Positions 44,781 through 53,528 of a stretch of DNA of 64,000 nt are shown piece by piece. Positions within the stretch are counted from its first letter, which is position 1, and each line of letters starts with the position of its first letter. The DNA is from Alphaproteobacteria bacterium. GTDB lineage: Bacteria; Pseudomonadota; Alphaproteobacteria; GCA-016699305. The stretch spans positions 62,001 through 126,000 of the forward strand of contig CP064970.1 of NCBI GenBank assembly GCA_016699305.1. Direction: 5' to 3'. The position numbers and the translations under genes were made by a program. The notes beneath the pieces were generated by a model that had not been told where the DNA came from, searched no databases, and saw only the letters and a list, made by a program, of their open reading frames with translations.

Positions 44781-46055
44781 CTATCGGCTTTCTGACCTGA
44801 ATCCCTCATAAGCAAAGGCTCCGGCCAAGGTCGTGCAATCGCGTTCACAGACGCCTTCAGCGCGAGCGGTTTTATACCATGCGGATTTGATCGTGTGCTC
44901 CATCGCGTCGATGATGGCACCGGCTTCCTCTGGGGCTATCAGAAACCGCGCGCTTTGCGAAAGCAGATTCTGGGCGTTGGCAAAACGCCCCATGTCGCCG
45001 CAGATCATGGCGAGGTCGCGGCGTTCGATGCTGATCGGTGCCGTCGGCGTCAGGTCATAAGCCGGGGAAAGTCTCCAGTCTTTATCCTTGGCGATAAGCG
45101 CATGATTGCGCGGATGATCATCGGTATTCGAGATTAACGCGTTAAAAACCATCCTCCCGAAAAGTTCAGTAGCATCCTTGCTTGGCTCGGCGCTTACGCG
45201 GCGCAGCTCCTCGGCCAACGCGACATATGACCAACGCTGTCTTGAACGCGTGTCCTCTTCGGCACGCAACAGGGTCAACGCGCTGATCATGCGGGCGCGA
45301 TGATACCCGCCTCGGACTTTCTTCCGATCAAAGCGCTTAACAAGAAGAACGTCCCTGCCTCCGACATCAACCACTTTGCTTTCCGCTGCTTTAAGACCGC
45401 AGGCGCGCGCTAAAACAAGCATCGCATGTTCCATGCGCGCATTGTTCCATGCATCGTCGGCGCGGTTGAATTTGGCAATCCACAACCCGCCTTCATCTTC
45501 AACCACCGCTTTAGGGCGCGCGCCGCCCATGGATGTGCCCATCAGAAGCAAATCTTCGATCTGCGCATGGCTTGTGGTCGCAGGCAGTTCTTCTTCACGC
45601 ATAATGGCGTCTGCAACCTGCTGAAGTTTTTCCAGATCAAGCGTTTTGTTGAAATCTCTTTTCGGCGCAGGCGGCGTTTGGTTCAAACCGAAGCCAAGAG
45701 CGCCAGCCCGATCATCGGGCGCGTAAAGAAGGTAATCCAATTCGCCAAGGCGCGCTTTGCCCACATGGCTTTCGATAACACGACGGCCCCAATAATCAGG
45801 CCCGGAATCGCGCAAGGCGCCAAACACGCCATTCATGGCTGTCGTCTCAAATGTTCCTGTTGCCAGTTTCAATTCTATGGGATCAATCGCCAAAGCATCC
45901 GTGCGCTCAAGATAGCTTTTTCCGTAAACAAAGCGCCCCAGCGAAACGCCATGACGATCTTCAGTTATGACAAAGCGACCCGCCGTAACTGGAGCCAGCT
46001 GCTCCGGCAGCGTGATATAAACGAACGCTTCCTGCGCGGGCAGTTTAGAAATCAT
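44781..46055 (-). CDS. hipA: HipA-type serine/threonine kinase toxin
   Basis: 424 residues. N-terminal HipA_N/Couple_hipA region (GRFVYGKSYLERTDALAIDP) and a kinase domain: MGTSMGGARPK as ATP loop, WIAKFN lysine strand, VLLVKRFDR, catalytic LISNTDDHPRNHAL and metal-binding AYDLTPT. E. coli HipA phosphorylates glutamyl-tRNA synthetase and induces persistence; the target here is unknown. The ATG at 46055 has GGAG nine bases upstream; a GTG start at 46088 is possible. It overlaps hipB by 11 bases. Confidence 0.9.
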   Translation of the reverse strand: MISKLPAQEAFVYITLPEQLAPVTAGRFVITEDRHGVSLGRFVYGKSYLERTDALAIDPIELKLATGTFETTAMNGVFGALRDSGPDYWGRRVIESHVGKARLGELDYLLYAPDDRAGALGFGLNQTPPAPKRDFNKTLDLEKLQQVADAIMREEELPATTSHAQIEDLLLMGTSMGGARPKAVVEDEGGLWIAKFNRADDAWNNARMEHAMLVLARACGLKAAESKVVDVGGRDVLLVKRFDRKKVRGGYHRARMISALTLLRAEEDTRSRQRWSYVALAEELRRVSAEPSKDATELFGRMVFNALISNTDDHPRNHALIAKDKDWRLSPAYDLTPTAPISIERRDLAMICGDMGRFANAQNLLSQSARFLIAPEEAGAIIDAMEHTIKSAWYKTARAEGVCERDCTTLAGAFAYEGFRSESR

Positions 46056-46386
46056 TGTCGAGGTCTCCGCTTGTGCTTGCCCGTTCACGTCCCTTGGCCA
46101 AAGACAATGTCATGCCTTCCTTGTCCTTCGCGGGATCTGCAACATCCTCGAGTTGGGGCAACAAATCAACCGCCCACAGCAAGGCGGCATAAGTGCCAAT
46201 GCTTGTCGCCAGCTTTCCTTTTTCGGCGTCGCCTACCGCGCGCGGGCCGGTGCCAATTTTTTCTGCAACATCCTGAATGGTCAGATTGCGCCGCAACCGC
46301 GCGGTGCGCAGATTAGCCCCCAAGCGTTTCAGGGCCTGTTCAACGGCGTAAGGCGGTGTTTCCAAAAGTTTATTCTTGCGAGCCAT
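46045..46386 (-). CDS. hipB: HipB-type XRE antitoxin
   Basis: 113 residues with an XRE helix-turn-helix (LGANLRTARLRRNLTIQDVAEKIGTGPRAVGDAEKG in pieces). A charged C-terminal tail follows. It precedes and overlaps hipA as in other hipBA operons and should repress its own promoter; inverted repeats at 46422-46505 are candidate operators. AAGG lies six bases before the ATG. Confidence 0.88.
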   Translation of the reverse strand: MARKNKLLETPPYAVEQALKRLGANLRTARLRRNLTIQDVAEKIGTGPRAVGDAEKGKLATSIGTYAALLWAVDLLPQLEDVADPAKDKEGMTLSLAKGRERASTSGDLDNDF

Positions 46387-46421
46387 GGGCGACCTTAAAA
46401 AGCTAATTGAAGTCTGTAACT

Positions 46422-46505
46422 TGCTTTATAGTGCATATTACACGATTTGTCAAGAAAAATGCTTTGTAAAGCATATTAACGGACTGTAAACGCTCTATAA
46501 AGCTC
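46422..46505. promoter_or_regulatory. Cluster of three GCTTTATAAAGC-like inverted repeats
   Basis: TGCTTTATAGTGCA (46422-46435), ATGCTTTGTAAAGCAT (46459-46474, arms perfect) and GCTCTATAAAGCTC (46492-46505). They lie about 35 bases apart between hipB and the divergent module, fitting HipB operators. They could also affect the module's promoter. Confidence 0.6.
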
Positions 46506-46627
46506 ATTCGAGTGACCAACGTTCGAAAAACGTTCATTTTTCTGCGTACATCTAGGAATATCACGATAGTACAGCTAAACTATTACTACCGTTGGGTGCG
46601 TAATAAAATAACGAGGCGTTGTCGCAA

Positions 46628-47437
46628 ATGGGGCATGTTCGGCTCGGCAGATTGCCAGCTACAAAAAAATGGAAGGAGATCGTCCAGTTTCTGGCTAGCG
46701 ACGGCTTCTCTATTGCTGCCTTAGCTGATCGTGTAATGGATGCATGCGATAAATCTTTTTCTGTTGCCAGCAAGGATCCCGCGTTTCAAAAAGCCCTACA
46801 ACTTCTCTGCCAAATCCCGCTCGCATCAAAACAAGATAATTTATCCGCCGCCCTATCTGAAATAGGAATCAATGTTCCCAATAATCCAAGCCGAACAGAC
46901 ATTATCGTTGGTTTTGAAAAAGCTGTCGAAAAAGCACAGCGTGACGGATCAAAGAATATTACAGACCTTAGTGAGCTTGCAAAGCAAGCCGGCATTGCTG
47001 CACTTAACACCATCTTGGTTCAACCAGCTCCGCCGCCGCAACTTGGTTTTTGGGAGGCTCCCAAGGAAGAGACGCACCGACAACTTCAAGCGTCCGCAAC
47101 ACCTGAAGGATTCGGCGATTTGGCTCAAATGTTTATCTCGAGTTTTGCATGTAACAACATTCGATATTACATGGATAGAGAGATGCCCAAACATTTGGGT
47201 GCAGATGGAATGGTAAAATCAATTTCTGATCTGACGTTGTTTGATCAAGGAGTCGCGAGGCACTGCCGAGAGGCCTCCTTTATTATGAGGGCTTTTGCAA
47301 GAGATTGGGACGCCAAAAAGGTTTATAGCGAAAAGACATCCCCCAACAAAAAAGATATCAGCGGTTTCGCTCATATCATTGCTGAGAAGATGAGAAAAGA
47401 ATTCAGGATTAGGAACGGAAAAGATGCACGAATATAA
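46628..47437 (+). CDS. Unknown protein with Met-Gly N-terminus, partner of QueC-like enzyme
   Basis: 269 residues from the ATG at 46628 (GAGG 11 bases upstream; a TTG three codons earlier sits too close to that site). The protein starts MGHVRLGRLPATKKWKEIV, so Gly would be exposed after Met removal. The rest is mostly helical; a conserved-looking C-terminal part reads SFACNNIRYYMDREMPKHLG and HCREASFIMRAFARDW. I recognise no domain. It is AT-rich relative to its surroundings and overlaps the next gene by 14 bases. QueC-like enzymes in Qat and type IV CBASS are, as I recall, linked to modification of protein N-termini, so this could be the substrate. That is inference. Confidence 0.75.
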   Translation: MGHVRLGRLPATKKWKEIVQFLASDGFSIAALADRVMDACDKSFSVASKDPAFQKALQLLCQIPLASKQDNLSAALSEIGINVPNNPSRTDIIVGFEKAVEKAQRDGSKNITDLSELAKQAGIAALNTILVQPAPPPQLGFWEAPKEETHRQLQASATPEGFGDLAQMFISSFACNNIRYYMDREMPKHLGADGMVKSISDLTLFDQGVARHCREASFIMRAFARDWDAKKVYSEKTSPNKKDISGFAHIIAEKMRKEFRIRNGKDARI

Positions 47438-49283
47438 CTTCATTTGCGGCGGCATCAAAACGCCAAAAGACATATCAACCGGCGATGTGTGTTGTCTTGA
47501 CGTTCAGGGAAAGAATAAAAACGTTGAATTGAAAATTGAGGCCATATCGAAGGCCGTCATGGGCAACATCCCTGATGAGCTTTTGGATTTATTGGAAATC
47601 GGAGCCTATGTGTATTGTGCCGATCAAAAAGCAAGCCGTGGTTCTGAAAAGCTAACAGATTATGGGTCGGATTGGCGCAGGGTTATGAACTTCGTTATCC
47701 CCGTTCGCAATCCCGCCCTGTGGAACTCTGATGCGTTAAAAAGTGGATTGAAAGAGACGCTCGGTTTTCTTGCTGGAGAAACGTATTCCTTTCGTTTTAT
47801 GCAGGCAACACAGCCCATGTCGCAGCTGGATCGTTATTTTGATTTTGTGGACGATCCTATAACGCCGGATGAAGTTGCATTGTTTTCTGGCGGCATAGAT
47901 TCTTTCGCGGGTGCAGTGGAGAGTATTGCAGGTAACAACAAAAGGGTTGCGCTAGTCGGCCACCATTCGGCGAATAAAGTTAAAAGCGTCCAGACAAATC
48001 TGATAAATGGCTTAAAAGCCAAAGGTTACGCCAAAAACATACAATATATCTCTATTGGCGTTAGGAACAGTCATGAAGAAGCTCATGAATACACGCAGCG
48101 GACGAGATCATTTTTGTTCGCATGCTTGGCTATGGGCGTTGCCCACATGTACGGAAAAGACAGATTTTCATTTTACGAAAATGGCGTTGTGAGCTTGAAT
48201 CTCCCCATTACAAAAGATGTTCTTGAGAGTCGCTCCACAAGGACAACTCATCCTCGTGCTATAAACGGATTTCAAGAAATCTTTTCTAACGTATTGAAGA
48301 AGCCCGTCATCGTTGAGCACCCTTTCCGATGGCTAACGAAGGCGGCAGTAACAAGAAAGATTAAACAATATGGATGTGAGGATTTGCTCGGAGAGACCAA
48401 TAGCTGCACGCGTCCACGAAGCTGGACACAGGGAAAAAATCATTGCGGGGTTTGTTCTCAATGCATTGACAGACGTTTTGGGATTCTTGCTGCAGAAATG
48501 GAGCAAAATGATAATGCGGATAAATACAAAATTGACCTTTTATGCGGTGTGCGCAGTCAAGACGATGCCATTGTTATGGCGGCATCTTACGTCAAGTTCG
48601 CACAAGAATTTAGCACGTTAACGAAAGAAAGATTTGTTACCGAACATCCACAGCTTTCTTCAGCCCTAAGTGAGTTTGACGGCCTATCCACACTCGAAGC
48701 TGAACAAAAGATTTTTGATCTTTATAAGGAACACTCGGTAGACGTTCTGCGCGTTATAGAAAATGGCTTCGAGCAGCATAAAAAAAGGCTGTTGGAAGGG
48801 ACGCTTCCTTCAACATGCATTCTGTCGATCTTTTTTAATAATTCAAAGATTGATGGCGTGCCGATGACGGATGTTGAAGAACAACTCAAATCGACTATGG
48901 ACCGCCTGTCTGTCGAGCGCTGCAGGTTTTTCTTTGATGGCAAAAACAGCGAAACAAAAATAGTTTTTCGCGGTGGCTTTGAATTGACAGGTGTTAACGC
49001 AAATCTTATTGCTGCTTTGATCCCGAGTTTTCGGGAAGGAAAACAACATAATCGTGAAATTGACTGCATACATGCAGGCACGCTTGCTGGTAATTTAAGC
49101 GTTGAAGAGCAAAGTCTCCGGCAAACTATTACCAGATTGAGGAAAGAGGTGGAGGAAAGACTCGGAAAGGATCAAGGCCTTGTTCTAAACACAGACGCCT
49201 TCATCGAGAATGTTCCGGCTAAGGGATACAGGCTGAACAAGAATCTTCGAGAGGTTATGTCTGTGATGGATCTGGAAGACTAA
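47424..49283 (+). CDS. QueC-like PP-loop enzyme fused to a winged-helix domain
   Basis: 619 residues, far longer than queuosine-pathway QueC (about 230). After an unknown N-terminal domain of about 145 residues comes a QueC-like region: PP-loop SGGIDS at residues 155-160, LVGHHSANKVKSVQ, and a zinc site Cys328, Cys341, Cys344, Cys347 (CGVCSQC). A helical part (about 370-500) leads to a C-terminal region resembling an OmpR-type winged helix (LAGNLSVEEQSLRQTITRLRKEV, ENVPAKGYRL). No queD, queE or queF neighbours are present. QueC-like proteins also occur in Qat and type IV CBASS defence. Overlaps its partner gene and ends before a strong terminator. Confidence 0.8.
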   Translation: MHEYNFICGGIKTPKDISTGDVCCLDVQGKNKNVELKIEAISKAVMGNIPDELLDLLEIGAYVYCADQKASRGSEKLTDYGSDWRRVMNFVIPVRNPALWNSDALKSGLKETLGFLAGETYSFRFMQATQPMSQLDRYFDFVDDPITPDEVALFSGGIDSFAGAVESIAGNNKRVALVGHHSANKVKSVQTNLINGLKAKGYAKNIQYISIGVRNSHEEAHEYTQRTRSFLFACLAMGVAHMYGKDRFSFYENGVVSLNLPITKDVLESRSTRTTHPRAINGFQEIFSNVLKKPVIVEHPFRWLTKAAVTRKIKQYGCEDLLGETNSCTRPRSWTQGKNHCGVCSQCIDRRFGILAAEMEQNDNADKYKIDLLCGVRSQDDAIVMAASYVKFAQEFSTLTKERFVTEHPQLSSALSEFDGLSTLEAEQKIFDLYKEHSVDVLRVIENGFEQHKKRLLEGTLPSTCILSIFFNNSKIDGVPMTDVEEQLKSTMDRLSVERCRFFFDGKNSETKIVFRGGFELTGVNANLIAALIPSFREGKQHNREIDCIHAGTLAGNLSVEEQSLRQTITRLRKEVEERLGKDQGLVLNTDAFIENVPAKGYRLNKNLREVMSVMDLED

Positions 49284-49329
49284 CGCCGCCCGTCACAAGA
49301 AATTCATCGTTTGTCACAAACTCATTATT

Positions 49330-49356
49330 AAAGCCTCGGTTTTCCGAGGCTTTTTT
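49330..49356 (+). terminator. Intrinsic terminator after the QueC-like gene
   Basis: Perfect stem AAAGCCTCGG / CCGAGGCTTT with a TTTT loop and a T6 run. It closes the two-gene module and separates it from the phage genes. Confidence 0.92.
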
Positions 49357-49481
49357 ATTGCTCAATGTCACAACAAAGATTCGTCCTGAACATATCAAAC
49401 CAAGCCAAGTCATTAGAAAATAAGGGCAATTCTGAGGGCGGGAAACCGTCCCAAACAACCCCTTCTGCCTTGGAGGCACTA

Positions 49482-49742
49482 ATGACGGACCCAACATTTA
49501 TCAATCAGCGGGAACTCGCCCAACGTTGGGGGATTTCGCCGCACACGCTCGAACGCTGGCGGTGGCTTGGCGTGGGGGTTCGCTATCTGAAACTTGGCGG
49601 ACGTGTCGTTTATCGCATGGACGACATCACGACGTTCGAGGCGGAAAGGCTTTACGCCAACACAAGTCAAAACCAGCCCTTGATCCCTGACTATCGCAAC
49701 GAACGAATTGTGAGCGTCCCTCTCAAGGAGGGTGCGCGATGA
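49482..49742 (+). CDS. Phage helix-turn-helix (excisionase-like) protein
   Basis: 86 residues from ATG 49482, chosen for its GGAGG; the frame extends upstream to an ATG at 49365 without one. FINQRELAQRWGISPHTLERWRWLGVG is a MerR/Xis-like helix-turn-helix and VRYLKLGGRVVYRMDDITTFEAE the following wing. It is the first gene of the prophage operon and could be an excisionase or early regulator. Its stop overlaps the next start (ATGA). Confidence 0.8.
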   Translation: MTDPTFINQRELAQRWGISPHTLERWRWLGVGVRYLKLGGRVVYRMDDITTFEAERLYANTSQNQPLIPDYRNERIVSVPLKEGAR

Positions 49743-49912
49743 GCCAGCCCCTTCCCGAAAAACCATCCCTTGAATCCGTATTTGGCACGCCCGTCGGGCA
49801 GTTGCTGGAGATGGACGAAATCGAAATCCGCCAGTTGTTGGCCAAAGCCGAACTGCTCTGCAGGTGGCTGCGCGGAGTCCTGCGTCTCAAAACCAAGAAA
49901 GGAAGCAAATAA
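49739..49912 (+). CDS. Small hypothetical phage protein
   Basis: 57 residues, MSQPLPEKPSLESVFGTPVG..., with a helical centre (EMDEIEIRQLLAKAELLCRW) and basic tail. The ATGA overlap with the preceding gene and a one-base gap to the next gene support it being translated. No family recognised. Confidence 0.6.
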   Translation: MSQPLPEKPSLESVFGTPVGQLLEMDEIEIRQLLAKAELLCRWLRGVLRLKTKKGSK

Positions 49913-49913
49913 C

Positions 49914-50207
49914 ATGTGCAACGAGAAACTCAAGAAACTTAAGGAAGATATTCACTTCAACAGTCTCCCCGAAAGCATTCGCGTGCCGTCCGGCGGCGAT
50001 AGGCAGACCGAGGTTATCAAGCCGATTGAATTGGCGACGCTCGATGATCTTGCCTTCGCAGCCATCGGCGTAGAAACGCAGGTGGATGTGCTGAACAGCC
50101 GTTTTTATGCCTTGCGCAGACTTTATCGCTTGGCGCGCGAAAAAGGCGCCCTCGGCAGTCATAACGCCATCGATGTCGTCACGAACGACAAGGGAGGCGC
50201 GCAATGA
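49914..50207 (+). CDS. Hypothetical phage protein
   Basis: 97 residues from ATG 49914 (AAGGAAGCAAATAAC upstream). Helical and charged, with LATLDDLAFAAIGVETQVDVLNSRFYALRRLYRLARE in the centre. It overlaps the ATPase gene start by four bases. Unknown function; its place suggests an accessory to the recombination module. Confidence 0.65.
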   Translation: MCNEKLKKLKEDIHFNSLPESIRVPSGGDRQTEVIKPIELATLDDLAFAAIGVETQVDVLNSRFYALRRLYRLAREKGALGSHNAIDVVTNDKGGAQ

Positions 50208-51073
50208 GCCTCCCCATCATTTCCGCAGACGAACGCTTGGCCGAAAAGCGTGGGATCAAAGGCTGCATCTTCGGAAAGTCCGGCATTGGAAAGACCTCGC
50301 TTCTGTGGACGTTGCCTGCCGACAAAGCGTTGTTCTTCGATCTCGAAGCGGGCGATCTCGCCATTGAAGGTTGGGCTGGGGACACGATCCGTCCCCAGAC
50401 TTGGCAGGAATGCCGTGATTTCGCGGTGTTCATCGGTGGCCCCAATCCGGCCTTGCGCGACGACCAGCCCTACAGTCAGGCGCATTTCGACGCTGTGTGC
50501 GAACGCTATGGCGATCCAGCTGCACTCGACAAATACGACACCGTGTTTGTCGACAGCATCACGGTTGCTGGCCGCTTGTGTTTTCAATGGTGCAAAGGCC
50601 AACCGCAGGCATTCAGCGACAAGACGGGCAAGCCAGACACGCGCGGCGCTTACGGTCTTCATGGCCAAGAGATGATCGCGTGGCTGACGCATCTGCAGCA
50701 CACGCGCGGCAAGAACATCTGGCTGGTCGGGATTCTCGACGAGAAGATGGACGATTTCAATCGCCGCTTCTTCACGCCTCAGATCGAAGGCTCGAAGACT
50801 GGTCTCGAACTTCCCGGCATCGTCGATGAAGTCATCACGATGGCCGAGCTGAAGGCCGAGGACGGCACGCCTTATCGCGCCTTCGTTTGCCACACGCTTA
50901 ATCCGTTTGGTTATCCGGCCAAAGATCGATCCGGTCGCCTCGACGTGATCGAGGAACCGCATCTCGGAAGGCTCATGGCGAAAATCACCAGCGCGGCAAA
51001 ACCCGCACCGGAACGCCTGACCTATGCCCGACCCGAACAAAGCACCCAACAACAAACCTCACAGGGAGAATGA
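50204..51073 (+). CDS. Phage RecA-like ATPase (AAA_24, Sak4-like)
   Basis: 289 residues. Walker A GKSGIGKTSLLWTL near residue 25, Walker B-like DTVFVDSITV, and a RecA-type core ending GYPAKDRSGRL. This matches phage nucleotide-binding proteins of the AAA_24 / Sak4 type, single-strand annealing ATPases that work with an SSB. The next gene encodes a likely SSB, which supports the call. Confidence 0.82.
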   Translation: MSLPIISADERLAEKRGIKGCIFGKSGIGKTSLLWTLPADKALFFDLEAGDLAIEGWAGDTIRPQTWQECRDFAVFIGGPNPALRDDQPYSQAHFDAVCERYGDPAALDKYDTVFVDSITVAGRLCFQWCKGQPQAFSDKTGKPDTRGAYGLHGQEMIAWLTHLQHTRGKNIWLVGILDEKMDDFNRRFFTPQIEGSKTGLELPGIVDEVITMAELKAEDGTPYRAFVCHTLNPFGYPAKDRSGRLDVIEEPHLGRLMAKITSAAKPAPERLTYARPEQSTQQQTSQGE

Positions 51074-51076
51074 CCC

Positions 51077-51664
51077 ATGTCCATTTGGAACGATTTCAGC
51101 AGCGCAGAAGATCAACAGAGTTTCGACATCATCCCGAAAGGAACGATCGCGCGCGTGCGCATGACGATCAAGCCGGGCGGCTATGACGATCTTCGCGAAG
51201 GTTGGGATGGCGGTTACGCGACTCGCAACATTACATCGGGGGCCGTTTACCTGAATTGTGAGTTTGTAATTCTCGAAGGCCCATACGCCCGCCGCAAGGT
51301 GTGGAGCATGATCGGTCTCTACAGCGCCAAAGGGCCGGAATACGCCAACATGGGACGCTCTTTCATCAAGGGCATCCTCAATTCGGCGCGCGGATTCACG
51401 TCGAAAGACGACTCCCCGCAGGCAGTTGCAGCGCGATGCATCAAAGGTTTTGCCGATCTCGACGGGATCGAGTTTATCGCGCGCATCGACGTCGAAAAAG
51501 ACCAACGCAACGGCGAAGACCGCAACACGATCAAAACGGCGATCACAAAGGATCACAAAAGCTATCCCGCCGGTCAGGCGACTTACACGCCGCCACAGAC
51601 CCAGCAGCATACGCCGCAAGCGCAGGCGACTCCCGCCAGCAATCTTCCCTCTTGGGCGCGGTGA
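51077..51664 (+). CDS. Phage single-stranded-DNA-binding-like protein
   Basis: 195 residues. A beta-rich N-terminal domain (KGTIARVRMTIKPGG, GAVYLNCEFVILEGPYARRKVW) and a Gln/Pro-rich disordered tail ending SWAR, as in SSB-type proteins with flexible tails. Partner position after a Sak4-like ATPase. Function inferred from layout and neighbours, not from a recognised motif. Confidence 0.65.
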   Translation: MSIWNDFSSAEDQQSFDIIPKGTIARVRMTIKPGGYDDLREGWDGGYATRNITSGAVYLNCEFVILEGPYARRKVWSMIGLYSAKGPEYANMGRSFIKGILNSARGFTSKDDSPQAVAARCIKGFADLDGIEFIARIDVEKDQRNGEDRNTIKTAITKDHKSYPAGQATYTPPQTQQHTPQAQATPASNLPSWAR

Positions 51665-51672
51665 GGTGAACC

Positions 51673-53334
51673 ATGCTGTTACGACCTAGACAGAAGGAAC
51701 TTGTCGCGCGTGCCGTTGAGGCTTTGCACAAGCATGGCAATACGCTGGCGGTCGCTCCAACCGGCGCGGGCAAGACGATCATGCTCTCCGCGATCATCGG
51801 AGAAATGTTCAAAGCGTCATCGGGCAAAGCCTGCGTGCTGGCGCACCGCGACGAATTGACGTTTCAGAACGAGGATAAGTTCCGGCGCGTCAATCCCGCC
51901 CTTGGCACCGGCGTGTTCGACGCCTCGGTCAAATCGTGGCGCGGCGATGTTACTTTTGCGATGGTGCAGACGCTGTCGCGGGAGAACAATCTTGCCGCCA
52001 TGCCGCCCATCGACATGCTGGTGATTGATGAGGCCCATCACGCCCGCGCCGACAGCTACATGCGGGTGATTGAACGAGCCAAGGCCACAAACGCCAACAT
52101 CAAGCTTCTGGGCATGACGGCAACGCCCAATCGCGGCGACAAGAAGGGTTTGCGTCCGATCTTCTCGAACGTGGCCGACCAGATCACCGTTAAGGAATTG
52201 ATCGCCTCCGGCCATCTCGTTCCGCCGCGCACCTTCGTCATGGATGTCGGCGTGCAGGACGAATTGCGCCACGTCAAGAAAACAGCCAGCGATTACGACA
52301 TGGGCGCTGTCGCCGCGATTATGAATACGCGACCGATCAACGAGGCCATCGTCAAGCATTGGAAGGACAAAGCCGCCGATCGCCAAACCGTGGTGTTCTG
52401 CTCCACGATCGATCATGCCGAAACGGTTGCCGCCAGTTTCAACGCGGCTGGCGTTCCCGCCGTCTTCGTCCATGGCGAGATGTCGGATACCGAGCGCAGC
52501 GCCGTTCTTGCGGAATACACCGAAGGTCGCGCGCAAGTCATCGTCAACGTGGCCGTCCTGACGGAAGGCTGGGATCATCCGCCGACTGGCTGTGTCGTGC
52601 TGCTGCGCCCCAGTTCCTATAAATCCACCATGATCCAGATGATTGGGCGTGGCTTGCGCACGATCGACCCCGCAGAATATCCGGACTTGGTGAAGAAAGA
52701 TTGCGTGGTTCTTGATTTCGGGACATCCACGCTGCTGCATGGATCGCTCGAACAGGACGTCAATCTTGACGACCAGATGGGCGAAGGTGATGCGCCGACG
52801 AAGGAATGTCCTGAATGCGGAGCGGAAGTTCCCGCCGCCGTCAAGGAATGCCCATTGTGCGGCTACGAATGGCAGCAACAGGCGGCGCAGCGTGAATTGG
52901 CGTCTGGCAGCTTCGTCATGTCGGAAATCGATCTTTTGAAACGATCAAGTTTCCTTTGGGTCGATCTGCAAGGCAACGACAAATATTACCTTGCCACGGG
53001 ATTCAACGCATGGGGCGGCGTCTTTCTCAAGGACGGCGCATGGCATGCGGTCGGCGGCATTAAAAATCAACCGCCGAAACATTTAGCCGTGGGTGAGCGC
53101 ATCGTTTGCTTCGCCGCTGCCGACGACTGGCTCAATCTCTATGAAAGCGATGAGACGGCGCACAAAACGCGCTCGTGGATTCATCAGCCCGCCACGTCGA
53201 AGCAGCTTCAATATCTGCCCGGACACCGCAACGACTACAACCTGACGCGCTACAAGGCGTCCGCGTTGCTCACGGCGCAGTTTAACCGTGACGGGATCAG
53301 CCGCGCCATGAACGCTGTCGGCGGTGCCGCATGA
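51673..53334 (+). CDS. SF2 DEAD/DEAH-box helicase with zinc ribbon
   Basis: 553 residues. Motif I APTGAGKTIM, motif II DEAHHA, motif III GMTATP, motif VI QMIGRGLRT; a C4 ribbon CPECGAEVPAAVKECPLCG follows the helicase core. Typical of phage replication/recombination helicases of the RadD type. It overlaps the next start (ATGATG). Confidence 0.9.
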   Translation: MLLRPRQKELVARAVEALHKHGNTLAVAPTGAGKTIMLSAIIGEMFKASSGKACVLAHRDELTFQNEDKFRRVNPALGTGVFDASVKSWRGDVTFAMVQTLSRENNLAAMPPIDMLVIDEAHHARADSYMRVIERAKATNANIKLLGMTATPNRGDKKGLRPIFSNVADQITVKELIASGHLVPPRTFVMDVGVQDELRHVKKTASDYDMGAVAAIMNTRPINEAIVKHWKDKAADRQTVVFCSTIDHAETVAASFNAAGVPAVFVHGEMSDTERSAVLAEYTEGRAQVIVNVAVLTEGWDHPPTGCVVLLRPSSYKSTMIQMIGRGLRTIDPAEYPDLVKKDCVVLDFGTSTLLHGSLEQDVNLDDQMGEGDAPTKECPECGAEVPAAVKECPLCGYEWQQQAAQRELASGSFVMSEIDLLKRSSFLWVDLQGNDKYYLATGFNAWGGVFLKDGAWHAVGGIKNQPPKHLAVGERIVCFAAADDWLNLYESDETAHKTRSWIHQPATSKQLQYLPGHRNDYNLTRYKASALLTAQFNRDGISRAMNAVGGAA

Positions 53335-53528
53335 TGGATCCGACAGATATCGAGAAACGTTGCATGGAGCGCGTGCTGAAGCCTCTTGGCGAAGTCGTTG
53401 CCGAGATCGGCATGGACAAACCGTTGTCGCATTACACACGCGCCCAAATTCTCACGCTGATCGAGGTCGTCGTCGGCAATTACCAGACGTACATGGCCGA
53501 GAACAAAGACACAGGGATCCCCTTTTAA
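53331..53528 (+). CDS. Small phage protein (DUF6511-like)
   Basis: 65 residues with CMERVLKPLGEVVAEIGMD and LSHYTRAQILTLIEVVVGNYQ. I believe this is the DUF6511 type found in replication modules of alphaproteobacterial phages, but the number is from memory. Overlaps both neighbours by a few bases. Confidence 0.6.
   Translation: MMDPTDIEKRCMERVLKPLGEVVAEIGMDKPLSHYTRAQILTLIEVVVGNYQTYMAENKDTGIPF

Noticed and set aside
46628..49283. Complete Qat or type IV CBASS system
   Set aside because: No KAP ATPase, TatD, CD-NTase or TGT-like gene is next to the QueC-like gene, so only a two-gene module is claimed.
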